This document shows, one piece after another, positions 36,843 through 46,984 of a DNA stretch of 51,812 nucleotides. The DNA comes from Candidatus Woesearchaeota archaeon CG1_02_57_44 (lineage in GTDB: Archaea > Nanobdellota > Nanobdellia > Woesearchaeales > CG1-02-57-44): contig MNWW01000020.1 in the NCBI GenBank assembly GCA_001871415.1, positions 1-51,812 of the forward strand, written 5' to 3'. Each line of letters begins with the position of its first letter. Within the stretch, counting starts at the first letter, position 1. The position numbers and the translations under genes are program-made. The notes beneath the pieces are model-generated. The model was not told where the DNA came from and made no database searches. It was given only the letters and a program-made list of their open reading frames with translations.

Positions 36843-37321
36843 AGCGAAAGCAACTGAGCAAACGCGACATCAGGGAGCTGACAGCCAGGATACAGCAGAC
36901 CTTTGGCGATGCGGCGGTCGCGACGTTGCCGAAAGATGTCATCGCGTTGCAGGACAGCGATCTTTGTGTCTACGCGTCCACCGGCGGATCAGCCAAGTCT
37001 CTCTTCTTCGAGCGCGACAGCAGCATCTATCCGACCATCACCACCGCTGCGACTATCCTTCCCAAAGTCGCAATTGACTTGGGCGCAATCAAGTTCGTGC
37101 TCAAGGGAGCGGACCTCATGCGCCCGGGAGTCACGGGCATCAAAGAGGAATTCCACGAGAACAGCCCTGTGGCGATCATCGCCGGTGAAGGATTGTGCGT
37201 CGCCGTCGGCATCGCGTTGCAGTCCTCGGATATCATGCGCGGCTCCTCGTCGGGAAAATGCGTGCAGATAATCCACCGTGGCGCTGATGTGATAGACAAG
37301 GCGCTTGAAAGTCCGCAGTGA
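36839..37321 (+). CDS. PUA-domain RNA-binding protein (MCT-1/DUF1947-like)
   Basis: YPTITTAATILPKVAIDLGAIKFVLKGADLMRPGVTGIKEEFHENSPVAIIAGEGLCVAVGIALQSSDIM. Confidence 0.85.
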   Translation: MKRKQLSKRDIRELTARIQQTFGDAAVATLPKDVIALQDSDLCVYASTGGSAKSLFFERDSSIYPTITTAATILPKVAIDLGAIKFVLKGADLMRPGVTGIKEEFHENSPVAIIAGEGLCVAVGIALQSSDIMRGSSSGKCVQIIHRGADVIDKALESPQ

Positions 37322-37402
37322 TTCAGGAATCCTGCAGGCGCAGGAATTGTTGTTGCAATGGCGCAGAGCTGTCTCTTCACGATACATAGGTCGTCAGTGC
37401 AT

Positions 37403-38509
37403 CTATCGCAGATGCACTTCCAGGATATCGCCGTCCGCGAGCAGGTGCTTGAGCAGGAACTTCTGTCCTGGAAATTTCGCGCTCCTGCCCCATACACGAG
37501 CGAACCGGAATTTCGCGAGAAAATCTTTGTGGATCTTCCTGCAGGTCTCCTCGATGCTGGGTTGGTGCCTGATGATGAGCGGCTCGTCCATGTCAGGTTT
37601 CTTACCGATCTCTTTCAGGTAGATGCGGTAGAAGTTCAGTTGCTCATAGATGGCATCGCGGATGGCCGGAAGATTCGAGCCAACGGACGCAGACACAGGA
37701 ACGATTCTCGTGCGCGGAAGGACTGACCTGATGTATTTGACCGCTGCGTCCTGCACCTTCTTGTCAGCGAGGTCTATCTTGTTGAGCGCGACCAGGCTGG
37801 GCAAGTACACCCTGTTGCCCAGGATGCCATCGATGAGACGATCGATGGAGAGCTCCTCGCCGAGCCGCACTTCAGCGTTGTTGACCTTGTTCTCGCGAAG
37901 GATTGCGAGGATGGTCCCCTGGTCGAGCTCCTGTGGTACAATGTCGATGATGCTGATGCCGCCGCGCTCCTTGTTGATGACGCGCACCTTCGGCGGCGAG
38001 TCGTCCAGGCGTAGTCCCGCTGCCTGCAGCTCAGTGGCGAGAGCGAGCAGCTCGTGGGGTACTCGCACATCAATGACAAAGATGGCGAGATCAGCAGTTC
38101 TTACCACGGCGATGACTTCCTTGCCCCTGCCTGTGCCGTCGGCGGCGCCGCTGACGAGTCCAGGCACATCCAGCAGCTGGATGCTCGCATGCTTGTGCAC
38201 CAGCATGCCAGGGATGACTTCAAGCGTGGTGAACGCGTATTCAGCGGTCTTTGATTCCGCGGAGGTGAGCTGGTTGATGAGCGTGCTCTTGCCGACAGAG
38301 GGAAATCCGACAAGCACCGCTGTGGCGTCGCCCGTCTTCTTGACTGAGTAGCCAGTGGTCTTGCCCTTGCCGCGGGAACGGCTGACCTGCGATTCTTTGA
38401 GCTTGGCTATCTTTGCCTTGACCAGGCCGATATGGTGCTGCGTACGCTTGTTGTACTTGGTCTTTGTCAGCTCCTCCTCAAGCTCTATTATCTTTGCCTG
38501 GATATCGTC
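37403..38509 (-). CDS. drg: DRG/Obg-family GTPase
   Basis: VLVGFPSVGKSTLINQLTSAESKTAEYAFTTLEVIPGMLVHKHASIQLLDVPGLVSGAADGTGRGKEV. Confidence 0.95.
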   Translation of the reverse strand, partial: DDIQAKIIELEEELTKTKYNKRTQHHIGLVKAKIAKLKESQVSRSRGKGKTTGYSVKKTGDATAVLVGFPSVGKSTLINQLTSAESKTAEYAFTTLEVIPGMLVHKHASIQLLDVPGLVSGAADGTGRGKEVIAVVRTADLAIFVIDVRVPHELLALATELQAAGLRLDDSPPKVRVINKERGGISIIDIVPQELDQGTILAILRENKVNNAEVRLGEELSIDRLIDGILGNRVYLPSLVALNKIDLADKKVQDAAVKYIRSVLPRTRIVPVSASVGSNLPAIRDAIYEQLNFYRIYLKEIGKKPDMDEPLIIRHQPSIEETCRKIHKDFLAKFRFARVWGRSAKFPGQKFLLKHLLADGDILEVHLR

Positions 38510-38590
38510 CATCGGGCAATGGTTTGCGCGGGATGCATTAAAAGGTTTGCCCATGGTAACCTATTTAAACTCCCTCAGTACCGCAGCGTG

Positions 38591-38849
38591 TATGCCTGCA
38601 GCATTTCCGGATGGGATAATCAACTGCCCGCGATGCGTCCGTCTGTGGCGCGGCGCGCCCATGCGAAAGCTGGCGCATCCAGCAGGCGTCACCCTTGATG
38701 TGTGCGACCGCTGCGGTGGCATGTGGGTCGATGGTGATGAGGTGCAGGCGCTCTTTGGCAAGGCAAAGGCGGGCAAGACAACGGGCGCGAAAGCATCCAC
38801 CACGCGCAGGAATCCGCGCGCGAAAAAGCAGGGACTGAGCAGGGACTGA
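38591..38849 (+). CDS. zf-TFIIB-type zinc-ribbon protein
   Basis: CPRCVRLWRGAPMRKLAHPAGVTLDVCDRCGGMWVDGDEV; start uncertain. Confidence 0.7.
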
Positions 38850-38916
38850 TACGTGACTGTTTGCGTGTCAATGCAGCAGGTGATTCGTTTCAACAAGCAA
38901 GTATTGGAGGGAGACC

Positions 38917-39510
38917 ATGGCAAGATCCAGCAAAGAGAAAAAGCCCCGTATGGGCCTGATAGTGACGGGCGTCGTGTTGATTATCGTCCTCTTGGGCATC
39001 TTTATGACCATAGGCGTCTACAACAGCGTCGTTCGTCTGGACGAGCAGGTGCAGACCTCCTGGGCGCAGGTGGAGAATCAGTTCCAGCGTCGTGTCGACC
39101 TCATCCCCAATCTGGTGGCGACCGTGCAGGGGGCGGCCGACTTTGAGAAGAGCACGCTGACAGAGATAACCGCGCTGCGCAGCCAGTGGCAGACCGCATC
39201 GACCATCGATGAGAAGGCGCAGGCCGCGACAGGCATTGAGCGTGTGCTCTCGCGCCTGCTGGTGGTCGCGGAGAACTATCCGACCCTGAAGTCCAACCAG
39301 AATTTCCTGGCATTGCAGGACGAGCTTGCCAATACCGAGAACAAGATAGCGGTCGAGCGCGGAAGATATAATGACGCGGTGCGCGCGTTCAACACCAAGA
39401 TGCGCACGTTCCCGACCAATATCATCGCGGGCAACATGGGCTTTGCGGCAAAGCAGTATTTTGAGGCAGCGCCAGGCGCTGATGTGGCGCCGACTGTCGC
39501 GTTCACCTGA
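38917..39510 (+). CDS. lemA: LemA family membrane protein
   Basis: YNSVVRLDEQVQTSWAQVENQFQRRVDLIPNLVATVQGAADFEKSTLTEITALR. Confidence 0.95.
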   Translation: MARSSKEKKPRMGLIVTGVVLIIVLLGIFMTIGVYNSVVRLDEQVQTSWAQVENQFQRRVDLIPNLVATVQGAADFEKSTLTEITALRSQWQTASTIDEKAQAATGIERVLSRLLVVAENYPTLKSNQNFLALQDELANTENKIAVERGRYNDAVRAFNTKMRTFPTNIIAGNMGFAAKQYFEAAPGADVAPTVAFT

Positions 39511-39520
39511 GGTGCTGGTG

Positions 39521-40411
39521 ATGCGTGTGTTGCGGGAACCCGGAAGGCACTCCAGATTCCGCGCTGCCATTTCATCTTCTTTTTCTTCTTCTCCTTTTTC
39601 TTCCTTTTCTGTCGCTCCCCTCTCTTCATCCCTCCTCATCGCATCGATCATCATCATGGCGCTCTTGTTGGCGTCATCGTTGACGCAGGCTGTGCGCGCA
39701 GAGCTTCCGCCGGCAGAGCGGATCGATGATTATGTCATTGACCACGCGGGTGTCTTTTCCACGGCTCAAGCCGACGAGCTCGCTGCACACTTGCGAGGTC
39801 TTGACCAGGCGACAGGCATGCAGTTCGTGGTGTTCACAGAAGAGCGCATCCCTGAGGGGACGACGCTGGAGGAGCGTTCGTTGGCCATTGCCGAGCAGAA
39901 CAAACTTGGACAGAAAGGAAAAGACAACGGTCTGCTCTTTTATCTTGTGACGGCCGACAGGCAGTTCCGCTGGGAAGTGGGCTATGGTCTTGAGGGCGAC
40001 CTGAGCGCGGGTTGGCTTGGCCGGATGAGCAGGGCTGTGATGGTGCCCGCGTTCCAGTCGGGCGATTTTGCCCACGGCATCACCGCGGGTGTCGCAGAGG
40101 TAGAGGCAAAGGCGGGCATCAACGCGACTATCGTCCCTGTCACCTATGGCGCTGCAAGCTACAGTTCAGGCGACGTCGATCCCAAAGTCATCTACTGGGC
40201 GCTCGCGATCGTCATCGCGCTGGCGTTCATCATCGCCATCGCGACGCCAGGCGCGAAGAAACGTGATGACGCCCCCTACATCGCGGCTGGCTGGATGCTC
40301 TATGGCAGGCCGCCGCGCGGCGGCATAGGCGGCTTTGGCGGCGGAGGGTTCGGTGGATTCTCCGGAGGTGGCGGCGGCTTTGGTGGAGGCGGCTTTTCCG
40401 GCAGGTTCTGA
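39521..40411 (+). CDS. TPM-domain (YgcG-like) protein with Gly/Phe-rich tail
   Basis: VIDHAGVFSTAQADELAAHLRGLDQATGMQFVVFTEERIPEGTTLEERSLAIAEQNKLG...RWEVGYGLEG; GGFGGGGFGGFSGGGGGFGGGGFSGRF. Confidence 0.93.
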   Translation: MRVLREPGRHSRFRAAISSSFSSSPFSSFSVAPLSSSLLIASIIIMALLLASSLTQAVRAELPPAERIDDYVIDHAGVFSTAQADELAAHLRGLDQATGMQFVVFTEERIPEGTTLEERSLAIAEQNKLGQKGKDNGLLFYLVTADRQFRWEVGYGLEGDLSAGWLGRMSRAVMVPAFQSGDFAHGITAGVAEVEAKAGINATIVPVTYGAASYSSGDVDPKVIYWALAIVIALAFIIAIATPGAKKRDDAPYIAAGWMLYGRPPRGGIGGFGGGGFGGFSGGGGGFGGGGFSGRF

Positions 40412-40499
40412 ATGTGGGCTGCCTGTACGTCCTGCACCATACCATCTCTCGTCATGGGAGCTGATACTGTCTTTTGTCACCCTGTTCTCTGTGAGCGCG

Positions 40500-41438
40500 C
40501 TATCCTATCGCGTTCAGCAGATATCCTGATAGCATGATGCCGACTGCGACGATGGCGAAGAACCAGGCGATGGCGCGCAGCTTGATTGCTTTGCGCAGGA
40601 GTATCGCCTCGGGCAGGCTGAGCGCGACCGTCGCCATCATGAACGCGGTAGCTGTTCCCACAGGGACGCCCTTATCCAGCAGCACGATGGCGATGGGCAG
40701 TATGGCAGCGCAGCTGGCGTAGAACGGGATGCCCAGCAATACGGCCAGCGGGACGACGAACACGCCGCCAGCCGACAACAATGTCTGTACGCTCTGCTGC
40801 GGCACGTAGTTGTGGATGAGCGCGCCGAGGGCGACGCTGCCAGCGACCCAGAGCCAGAGCTTGCGGATGATGCTGGACGCTTCCTGCCAGCCAAAGGCCA
40901 GCCGTTCTCTGAACGCCATTGTCTTCGTGCGGCTCTTCTGTTTTTTGGGCGCGAAGTCTGCTTCGATATCGTTCTCCAGGCCCATGGTGCCAAGCGCTAT
41001 CCCACCGAGCACGCCGAGCACGATGCCTATAACAAGATACGCGACCGTCACCTTCCAGCCGAGGGTGATGGCCATGACCGTGAGCAGGTACTCATTGACC
41101 AGAGGCGAGGTGATAAGGAAGCTGAACGCCACGCCCACAGGGACACCCGCGGAGAGGAACCCCATGAAGATGGGGATGCTCGAGCAGCTGCAGAACGGTG
41201 TCGCGACGCCGAACAACGCGGCGTACAGGTGCGCGCCTTTGCGCTTGGCGAGCCATTGCTTGACCTTCTCCGTCGGGATGTAGGTGCGCAAAACACCCAT
41301 CAGGAAGATGAGCGTTCCGAGCAGTAGCAGTATCTTGATGGTGTCGTACAGGAAGAAGCTGAGCGGCTCCTGCCAGGAGGATCCTGCAGGCAGCAACTTG
41401 CCGACCATCCACGCGATCACTTCTTCGAGCATGAGCAT
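40500..41438 (-). CDS. DUF318/ArsP-like permease
   Basis: Multi-TM; FGVATPFCSCSSIPIFMGFLSAGVPVGVAFSFLITSPLVNEYLL. Confidence 0.88.
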   Translation of the reverse strand: MLMLEEVIAWMVGKLLPAGSSWQEPLSFFLYDTIKILLLLGTLIFLMGVLRTYIPTEKVKQWLAKRKGAHLYAALFGVATPFCSCSSIPIFMGFLSAGVPVGVAFSFLITSPLVNEYLLTVMAITLGWKVTVAYLVIGIVLGVLGGIALGTMGLENDIEADFAPKKQKSRTKTMAFRERLAFGWQEASSIIRKLWLWVAGSVALGALIHNYVPQQSVQTLLSAGGVFVVPLAVLLGIPFYASCAAILPIAIVLLDKGVPVGTATAFMMATVALSLPEAILLRKAIKLRAIAWFFAIVAVGIMLSGYLLNAIG

Positions 41439-41515
41439 TCACAACTGCACGTCTTTGCCTGCTTCGCTTTCTTCTTGAGTTTCTCGTCTATCTTCTTCGC
41501 GATGCTTTCAAACAT
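41417..41515 (-). CDS. 32-aa Cys-rich miniprotein MFESIAKKIDEKLKKKAKQAKTCSCECSCSKK
   Basis: Overlaps both the ArsR gene 3' end and the permease gene 5' end; CxCxCxC tail. Confidence 0.6.
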   Translation of the reverse strand: MFESIAKKIDEKLKKKAKQAKTCSCECSCSKK

Positions 41516-41838
41516 GGTGGTTCCTCCAGATGTTTTTTCGCTCCGGGCGCTATCCTGCAGAGCAGGTATGGCCCATCTTTTCGTGTCAGTACGAGTCCCG
41601 CGGCTTCCAGCATCCTGATGTGTCTGTAGGCGACGGACTGGTCCCTTCCCAGGCTGTGCGCGATGTCGCAGATGCACTGCTCGCCCTGCTGCGCGAGCTG
41701 GCGCAGGATGGCCAGGCGCTGCTCATCGCCAAGGGCCTTGTAGAAGGCAGCGAGCATGCGCGGGCTGTGCCGCGCGGATGCGAGGGTCTGCTTCGGTGTC
41801 TGCTTCGCTGACATTTGCATGTGTGTGCAAACGAGCAA
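41488..41838 (-). CDS. ArsR-family HTH regulator
   Basis: YKALGDEQRLAILRQLAQQGEQCICDIAHSLGRDQSVAYRHIRMLEAAGLVLTRKDGPYLLCRI. Confidence 0.92.
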   Translation of the reverse strand: MLVCTHMQMSAKQTPKQTLASARHSPRMLAAFYKALGDEQRLAILRQLAQQGEQCICDIAHSLGRDQSVAYRHIRMLEAAGLVLTRKDGPYLLCRIAPGAKKHLEEPPCLKASRRR

Positions 41839-41871
41839 GTATAAGAATGTTTCGTCATCCAGTGCCGGGAC

Positions 41872-43623
41872 CTACAATCCCCACAGCGGGTTCTCCTGGC
41901 GCATCATGTCCGCGTATTCCTGCAGGACCTGCTTCTCTTTCCCTGTCAAAAACTGCTTGAACTTCTTGAGCTCGCGGAACTCATCGTCATTGATGGCCGT
42001 GTAGAGAAAATCATTGGCGTCTATCTGCCTGCCGACCGTGAATCCCTCGATGCTGGCTGCTACCTGGCTGCCTTCTTTCGCCTCGGTCACGTTCTCCTTG
42101 TTCTCCTGCAGGCCTTTGAGCTTGCCGAAATTCTTGCCGTCCTTGGTCACTTTATTGCCCGAGCGAAGATCGCCCATCAGGATATCGACGCCCACGACTG
42201 CAGGGTTGCTCTGCCGGAAGATGTAGCCGTTCATGACCTGGAACTTGCAGGGTCTGCTGATATGCTCCAGGCTGGCAGCTTCCTCGTGCGCTTTCACCTC
42301 TGCTATCCAGATGTCATAGTCATCGATGAGTCGGTAGATGACATTGCTGCTGATGACTTTTGTTCCTGAGTCCCGGCAGAGCGCGGTGGCGTCGTCCGTC
42401 ATGCCGACGCTGAACGCGAGCACTGCGCGATGGGTCGGCTCTTTGGCCGCTTCCGCGTCAGTCAGGTCCTTCTTGGTGACCGCGCCGATGGCGACGCTTC
42501 TCACAGGGATCTTATGGCCCGAGAGCAGCTTGTGTACGGCTTCAAGGCTGCCGAGGCTGTCAGCTTTCACGAGCACGCCATGCGCGTCAGTATCCAGCAG
42601 CACGGACGCTATCTCTTTCTTGATGTCCTCAGCGCCGCTCGCAGCATCGCCCGTCCGTATGGGCATACCACCCAGTGCGCCTTCGATGCCTGGTGCGGCA
42701 ATCCTGACGCCTGCCGCGGCAGTGACTTGCAATGCGCTGGAGAATTTTGTCTTTGCGTCGCGCATCTCGCCCAATTCCTTTGGCGTGAAGAGCGCCTTGG
42801 CTTTGGTGATGATGGGCTCCCCGGTCGTTCCGATGATGAGCGTATCGCCCGCGTGGATGGTGCCATCATAGATGATGACATCCATGCACGAGCCCAGCCC
42901 CTTCTGTTCTTTGACTTCAAGAATTGTACCGCGCGCAGGGCCTGCAGCATTGACCTTCAGGTTCTTCTCAAGGTAGCGCTGCGCGAGTCCCGCGATGAGC
43001 ATCAGCATCTCCGGAATGCCGTCGCCCGTGATGCCTGAGACAGGGACGATACCGATTTCCTTGGTGTAGTCAGTGACCCTGTCAAAGCGATCAGCGTTCA
43101 TGCCGAACTCGCCGAGCTTGGCGACTATCCGGTAGAGCTGGGTGTCCAGCTTCTCCTGCGTCGCCTGCGGAAGGGCGTTGATGGTCTGCAGCAGGCCGCC
43201 TTTCGCTTTCCATCCCTGGAGAAGGTCTATCTTGGTGGCCGCGACGATGAAAGGCGTCTTGAATCCTTTGAGGATCTCCAGCGCCTCCTGTGTCTGTGGC
43301 ATGAATCCGTCATTGATGTCGACGACCAGTATCGCGATGTCCGCGAGGCCTCCTCCCCTGCGCCTATGGCCCGTGAACGCCGCGTGCCCGGGGGTGTCGA
43401 TGGTGAGGATGCCGGGGATGGTGAAATCCATGCCCATGCTCTTGAGCAATGGTCCGCAGCACTGGGCGATGCGCTTCATCGGTATGAACGACGCGCCGAT
43501 GTGCTGGGTGATGCCTCCTGCCTCTGCCTTGACGATGCTGGTCTGGCGTATCTGGTCGAGCAGCGTGCTCTTGCCGTGGTCGACATGACCGACGACCGTG
43601 CAGATTGGTGAGCGAAGGGCCAT
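41872..43623 (-). CDS. infB: Translation initiation factor aIF5B
   Basis: [67 protein letters not shown]; start [10 protein letters not shown]. Confidence 0.96.
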   Translation of the reverse strand: MALRSPICTVVGHVDHGKSTLLDQIRQTSIVKAEAGGITQHIGASFIPMKRIAQCCGPLLKSMGMDFTIPGILTIDTPGHAAFTGHRRRGGGLADIAILVVDINDGFMPQTQEALEILKGFKTPFIVAATKIDLLQGWKAKGGLLQTINALPQATQEKLDTQLYRIVAKLGEFGMNADRFDRVTDYTKEIGIVPVSGITGDGIPEMLMLIAGLAQRYLEKNLKVNAAGPARGTILEVKEQKGLGSCMDVIIYDGTIHAGDTLIIGTTGEPIITKAKALFTPKELGEMRDAKTKFSSALQVTAAAGVRIAAPGIEGALGGMPIRTGDAASGAEDIKKEIASVLLDTDAHGVLVKADSLGSLEAVHKLLSGHKIPVRSVAIGAVTKKDLTDAEAAKEPTHRAVLAFSVGMTDDATALCRDSGTKVISSNVIYRLIDDYDIWIAEVKAHEEAASLEHISRPCKFQVMNGYIFRQSNPAVVGVDILMGDLRSGNKVTKDGKNFGKLKGLQENKENVTEAKEGSQVAASIEGFTVGRQIDANDFLYTAINDDEFRELKKFKQFLTGKEKQVLQEYADMMRQENPLWGL

Positions 43624-43757
43624 GCTTGATAGAAGGTTCAGGGCTTTTATAACCTTATCGGGGCTGCGGTCGGGCCCATGGGAAGGCCAGGCGACCTGCG
43701 ATTTTCGCAACGCGGCAGGGCAAGGTTAAAGTACTATCCCGTAATCATTATGACAGC

Positions 43758-44240
43758 ATGACCTACCTTGGCGTGACACTCGACCAGGTGCTGGCGGCAA
43801 AGCCCGACCGCTGGGAGACCGCGCTTGCGTACATGGATGCGCCAGATGGTGGCAGTCCAGGAACATGGGTGCTGAAGGGCGATGTCTGGGTGCAGAAGGA
43901 AGACGACCATGGAAGCGTGGCAAATGATTTTCGCCTGCCGTATCATCCTGAAGGGCAGTATTTTGTCGCGACACAATTACAGACCCCTCATGACGTAGAT
44001 GCGTTGCATCGATTGCTATATACTGATGCGGGAGATCCTATCGACAGGTTGCACGAGTTGGTCATCGCAGATGCCTACCGTCCGGCAGAACAGCGGATGC
44101 CTGTCGTGGAATTGAGGTTCCTGGCGAAAGAGGTGCCGCAACGCGCTGCTTTGTTGTCATCCAATGGCATCCCGGAATCCATCCGTCAGCACTTCAACAC
44201 CAAGCTTCGAGGTGCTGGGGGCCTGCGTCCGGTCGATTAG
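43758..44240 (+). CDS. Hypothetical protein
   Basis: 160-aa ORF, divergent from aIF5B and codirectional with trm1; no family recognised. Confidence 0.5.
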   Translation: MTYLGVTLDQVLAAKPDRWETALAYMDAPDGGSPGTWVLKGDVWVQKEDDHGSVANDFRLPYHPEGQYFVATQLQTPHDVDALHRLLYTDAGDPIDRLHELVIADAYRPAEQRMPVVELRFLAKEVPQRAALLSSNGIPESIRQHFNTKLRGAGGLRPVD

Positions 44241-44278
44241 CCGAAACCTTTTTGTGCTGCCGCCTCATCGCCTTCTCC

Positions 44279-45316
44279 ATGCCGACCGAAGCGGGTATAG
44301 TGTTCAATGTCCCAGAGGGAGTCTTCTATAATCCGCTCCAGCGCCTCAACCGCGATATCGCGCTCGTCATGCTCTCCTCGCAGCCGAAAGAACAGCTGCA
44401 GATAGCCGATGTTATGGCAGGTTCAGGCATCCGCGCGATACGTATAGCCAAAGCCATGCCCGGGCGCATCCGCGCGCTGCATGCCAATGACGCAAGTCCT
44501 GAAGCAGTAGCGATAATCAAGGCAAATGCTGAAAAAAACAATGTCGCGCTCGAGGTTCATAACCTTGACGCGCAGACCTTCCTATACAACTCGACGGGCT
44601 TTGATTATATCGACATCGATCCGTTCGGAACGCCTGTTCCGTTCCTTGACGCGGCCTGCTGTCGCATCGCCCGCGATGGCATACTGGCCGTCACTGCTAC
44701 TGATGTGCAGGCGCTCTCCGGTGTGAATCCCAAGGCCTGCCTGAGAAAATATCTTGGTATGCCACTACGCAACGAGCTCATGCACGAGGTGGCTTTGCGT
44801 CTGCTCATCCGTCGCGTGCAGGTCGCCGGGGCAGCGCATGACCGCGCGATGATTCCCGTCTACTGCCACAGCACCTTGCATTACATCCGCTGTTATTTTC
44901 GGGCGGAGAAAGGCAAGCAGAAGGTGGACGCTGTAATGGCGCAGCAGGGCTGGCTGGGCTTTGATGAGAAGACGCGAAACTTCTGGGCGTCGCAGCAAGT
45001 CGCTGTCGCTGGTCCCCTGTGGCTGGGCCCCCTGTTCGATCCGGACGTCGCGGCAAAGGCGATGCAGACAGAGCTGCCCATCAGCACCGAGACGCGCCGC
45101 CTGCTGACTATCATCGCTGAAGAATCGAGCGTCCCTGCTATCGGCTTCTTTGACCTGCATCGCATCTGCCCAGCCAATGGTCTGGAATTACGTCGCAAGA
45201 TGGATGTCATCAGGCGCCTGCAGCAGCAGGGAAGCAAGGCAGCGTCGACGCACATCCGCGATACAGCTATCAGGACTACCGCGTCATTTGAGCAGGTAAT
45301 GGAGGCAGTGCGATGA
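44279..45316 (+). CDS. trm1: tRNA (guanine26-N2)-dimethyltransferase Trm1
   Basis: VFNVPEGVFYNPLQRLNRDIAL; DVMAGSGIRAIRIAK; YIDIDPFGTPVPFLDAA; LAVTATDVQALSG. Confidence 0.95.
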   Translation: MPTEAGIVFNVPEGVFYNPLQRLNRDIALVMLSSQPKEQLQIADVMAGSGIRAIRIAKAMPGRIRALHANDASPEAVAIIKANAEKNNVALEVHNLDAQTFLYNSTGFDYIDIDPFGTPVPFLDAACCRIARDGILAVTATDVQALSGVNPKACLRKYLGMPLRNELMHEVALRLLIRRVQVAGAAHDRAMIPVYCHSTLHYIRCYFRAEKGKQKVDAVMAQQGWLGFDEKTRNFWASQQVAVAGPLWLGPLFDPDVAAKAMQTELPISTETRRLLTIIAEESSVPAIGFFDLHRICPANGLELRRKMDVIRRLQQQGSKAASTHIRDTAIRTTASFEQVMEAVR

Positions 45317-46056
45317 ACACCACCGATGCGATAGTGAAGGTGACCGAAGCGCTCGCGTCGGCCCAGACGATAATTTTCAGCGCGTCCTGCCAGATCCGCT
45401 ATTCCGGCCGCGCGGAGTCCTATCTTCCCCTGGGTGACCGTATCATCCTTATCAAGCCGGACGGGACCCTGCTCGTGCATCAGCCGACCGGCAGCAATCC
45501 GGTAAACTACATGAAGGCAGGAACCGTCCATGATGTCCATAAGGATGAGGGCGTGATGCTGCGCTCCAGCAACATCCCGGCAAAGGAATTCATGGATATC
45601 GAGATACTGTATTTTCACTTCGTGCAGACAGCGTCATTGCAGGACAGCGCGAAGCTCCAGCTCCAAGGCACCGAGAAGGATATGGCGGACATGATAATGA
45701 AGACTCCTGAGGTCATCGAGGAAGGCTTTCGGCCGCTCAGCCAGGAGGAGCAGACCAAGTTCGGATTCATCGACGTGCTCGGAAAGGACAAGGACGGGAA
45801 CCTTGTGGTGGTCGAGTGCAAGCGTTATGGCGCGGACTTTTCGGCTGTCTCGCAGCTGGCCCGCTACGTCGAGCGTATCAAGGCCTCAAAGGGTGTGGGT
45901 AATGTGCGTGGTATCTTGGCCAGCCCGCGCATCAGCGACAATGCCAAGGCGATGCTGCAGGAGCGCGGCTTCTCCTGGGTCATGGTCGTGCCGCCGATGT
46001 ATATGGAGCGCTTTTCCGCCAGCCAGCGTGGGCTTTTCGATTTCACCGGAACCTGA
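45313..46056 (+). CDS. nucS: Endonuclease NucS/EndoMS
   Basis: CQIRYSGRAESYLPLGDRIILIKPDGTLLVHQPTGSNPVNYM; FGFIDVLGKDKDGNLVVVECKRYGADFSAVSQLARYVE. Confidence 0.96.
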   Translation: MNTTDAIVKVTEALASAQTIIFSASCQIRYSGRAESYLPLGDRIILIKPDGTLLVHQPTGSNPVNYMKAGTVHDVHKDEGVMLRSSNIPAKEFMDIEILYFHFVQTASLQDSAKLQLQGTEKDMADMIMKTPEVIEEGFRPLSQEEQTKFGFIDVLGKDKDGNLVVVECKRYGADFSAVSQLARYVERIKASKGVGNVRGILASPRISDNAKAMLQERGFSWVMVVPPMYMERFSASQRGLFDFTGT

Positions 46057-46067
46057 GCGGTTTTTTC

Positions 46068-46361
46068 TTGCATACGCATATGAAGGTGCGAAGCGTCGAT
46101 GTAGTCATGACGTCCCTGCTATTGCTCATCAGAAAAGATGGTCGTATGCTCGTGCGCGAGGCGCACTGGCGCGAGGTCGCAGGGCTCTTGGAATCTATGC
46201 AGCAGAAGGGCGTGGCAGGGCTGATGGCCGTATCGCCAGAGAACCCTGACGCTGCCGAATACATCCTGCTCGACCTGGACGCGCGCCTTCTCGTCTCCTG
46301 CCAGGATTGCCTGTCGCTTGAGGAGCTGGCGCTGCCAGGGTATCATGTGTGCGTGCTGTGA
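46068..46361 (+). CDS. Hypothetical small protein
   Basis: 97-aa ORF in a gap between recognised genes; no family recognised. Confidence 0.4.
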   Translation: MHTHMKVRSVDVVMTSLLLLIRKDGRMLVREAHWREVAGLLESMQQKGVAGLMAVSPENPDAAEYILLDLDARLLVSCQDCLSLEELALPGYHVCVL

Positions 46362-46410
46362 TCAAGATGGATGTCCAGAACGAACATCATTCGCAACCCT
46401 TAAGTAGTTT

Positions 46411-46429
46411 ACTTACTTTCAAAGTAAGT
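46411..46429. promoter_or_regulatory. Palindromic operator candidate 3 nt before the MNT start
   Basis: ACTTACTTT-C-AAAGTAAGT, perfect 9-bp arms. Confidence 0.55.
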
Positions 46430-46432
46430 AGG

Positions 46433-46984
46433 ATGGCGCGAGCGAGCAAGGAGCGGGAGCTGATGGGATGCTTCTTCAATGAACCTTCTCGTCACTGGCA
46501 TTTCACAGACCTGCGGCAGGCAACAGGTCTGCCGGATCATCGGCTGGTTGTCTGGCTGGAGCGATTTCATGAGCAAAACCTGGTCCGGCGGGTGAAGCTC
46601 GAAGGCCAACGGTCATACTATCGAGCTTTGTCCGAGTCTCCTGACTATAGGATGCGAAAGAGGGCATTTGCATTTGAGGACATGCGAGCGAGTGGGCTGC
46701 TCGCCTATCTTGCGTCACTGCCTGCTGAGGCGGTGGTGCTCTTTGGCAGCATGGCGCGCTCTGACTGGCATACTGACAGTGATATTGATGTATTTGTGTT
46801 GGGCTCTTCTGCACAGATACGAAAGCACCGGTTTGAGAAACGTATGCGCAGGGACATCCAGCTCTTCACCTACTCCGACAGGAGGACGCTCGCGAGCGTT
46901 GATGGAGCCTTGCTCCGGAGCATTGCTGAGGGCATGCTGCTTCGCGGCGACTTGGGATTTCTGCAGGTGCGCGCTGATGGTTGA
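46433..46984 (+). CDS. MNT-type nucleotidyltransferase with N-terminal HTH (putative antitoxin)
   Basis: HWHFTDLRQATGLPDHRLVVWLERFHEQNLVRRVKLEGQRSYYRAL; VVLFGSMARSDWHTDSDIDVFVLG. Confidence 0.85.
   Translation: MARASKERELMGCFFNEPSRHWHFTDLRQATGLPDHRLVVWLERFHEQNLVRRVKLEGQRSYYRALSESPDYRMRKRAFAFEDMRASGLLAYLASLPAEAVVLFGSMARSDWHTDSDIDVFVLGSSAQIRKHRFEKRMRRDIQLFTYSDRRTLASVDGALLRSIAEGMLLRGDLGFLQVRADG

Noticed and set aside
39371-39520. N-terminal extension of the TPM protein ORF
   Set aside because: Overlaps the end of lemA out of frame with Arg/Ser-rich shadow sequence; start moved to 39521.
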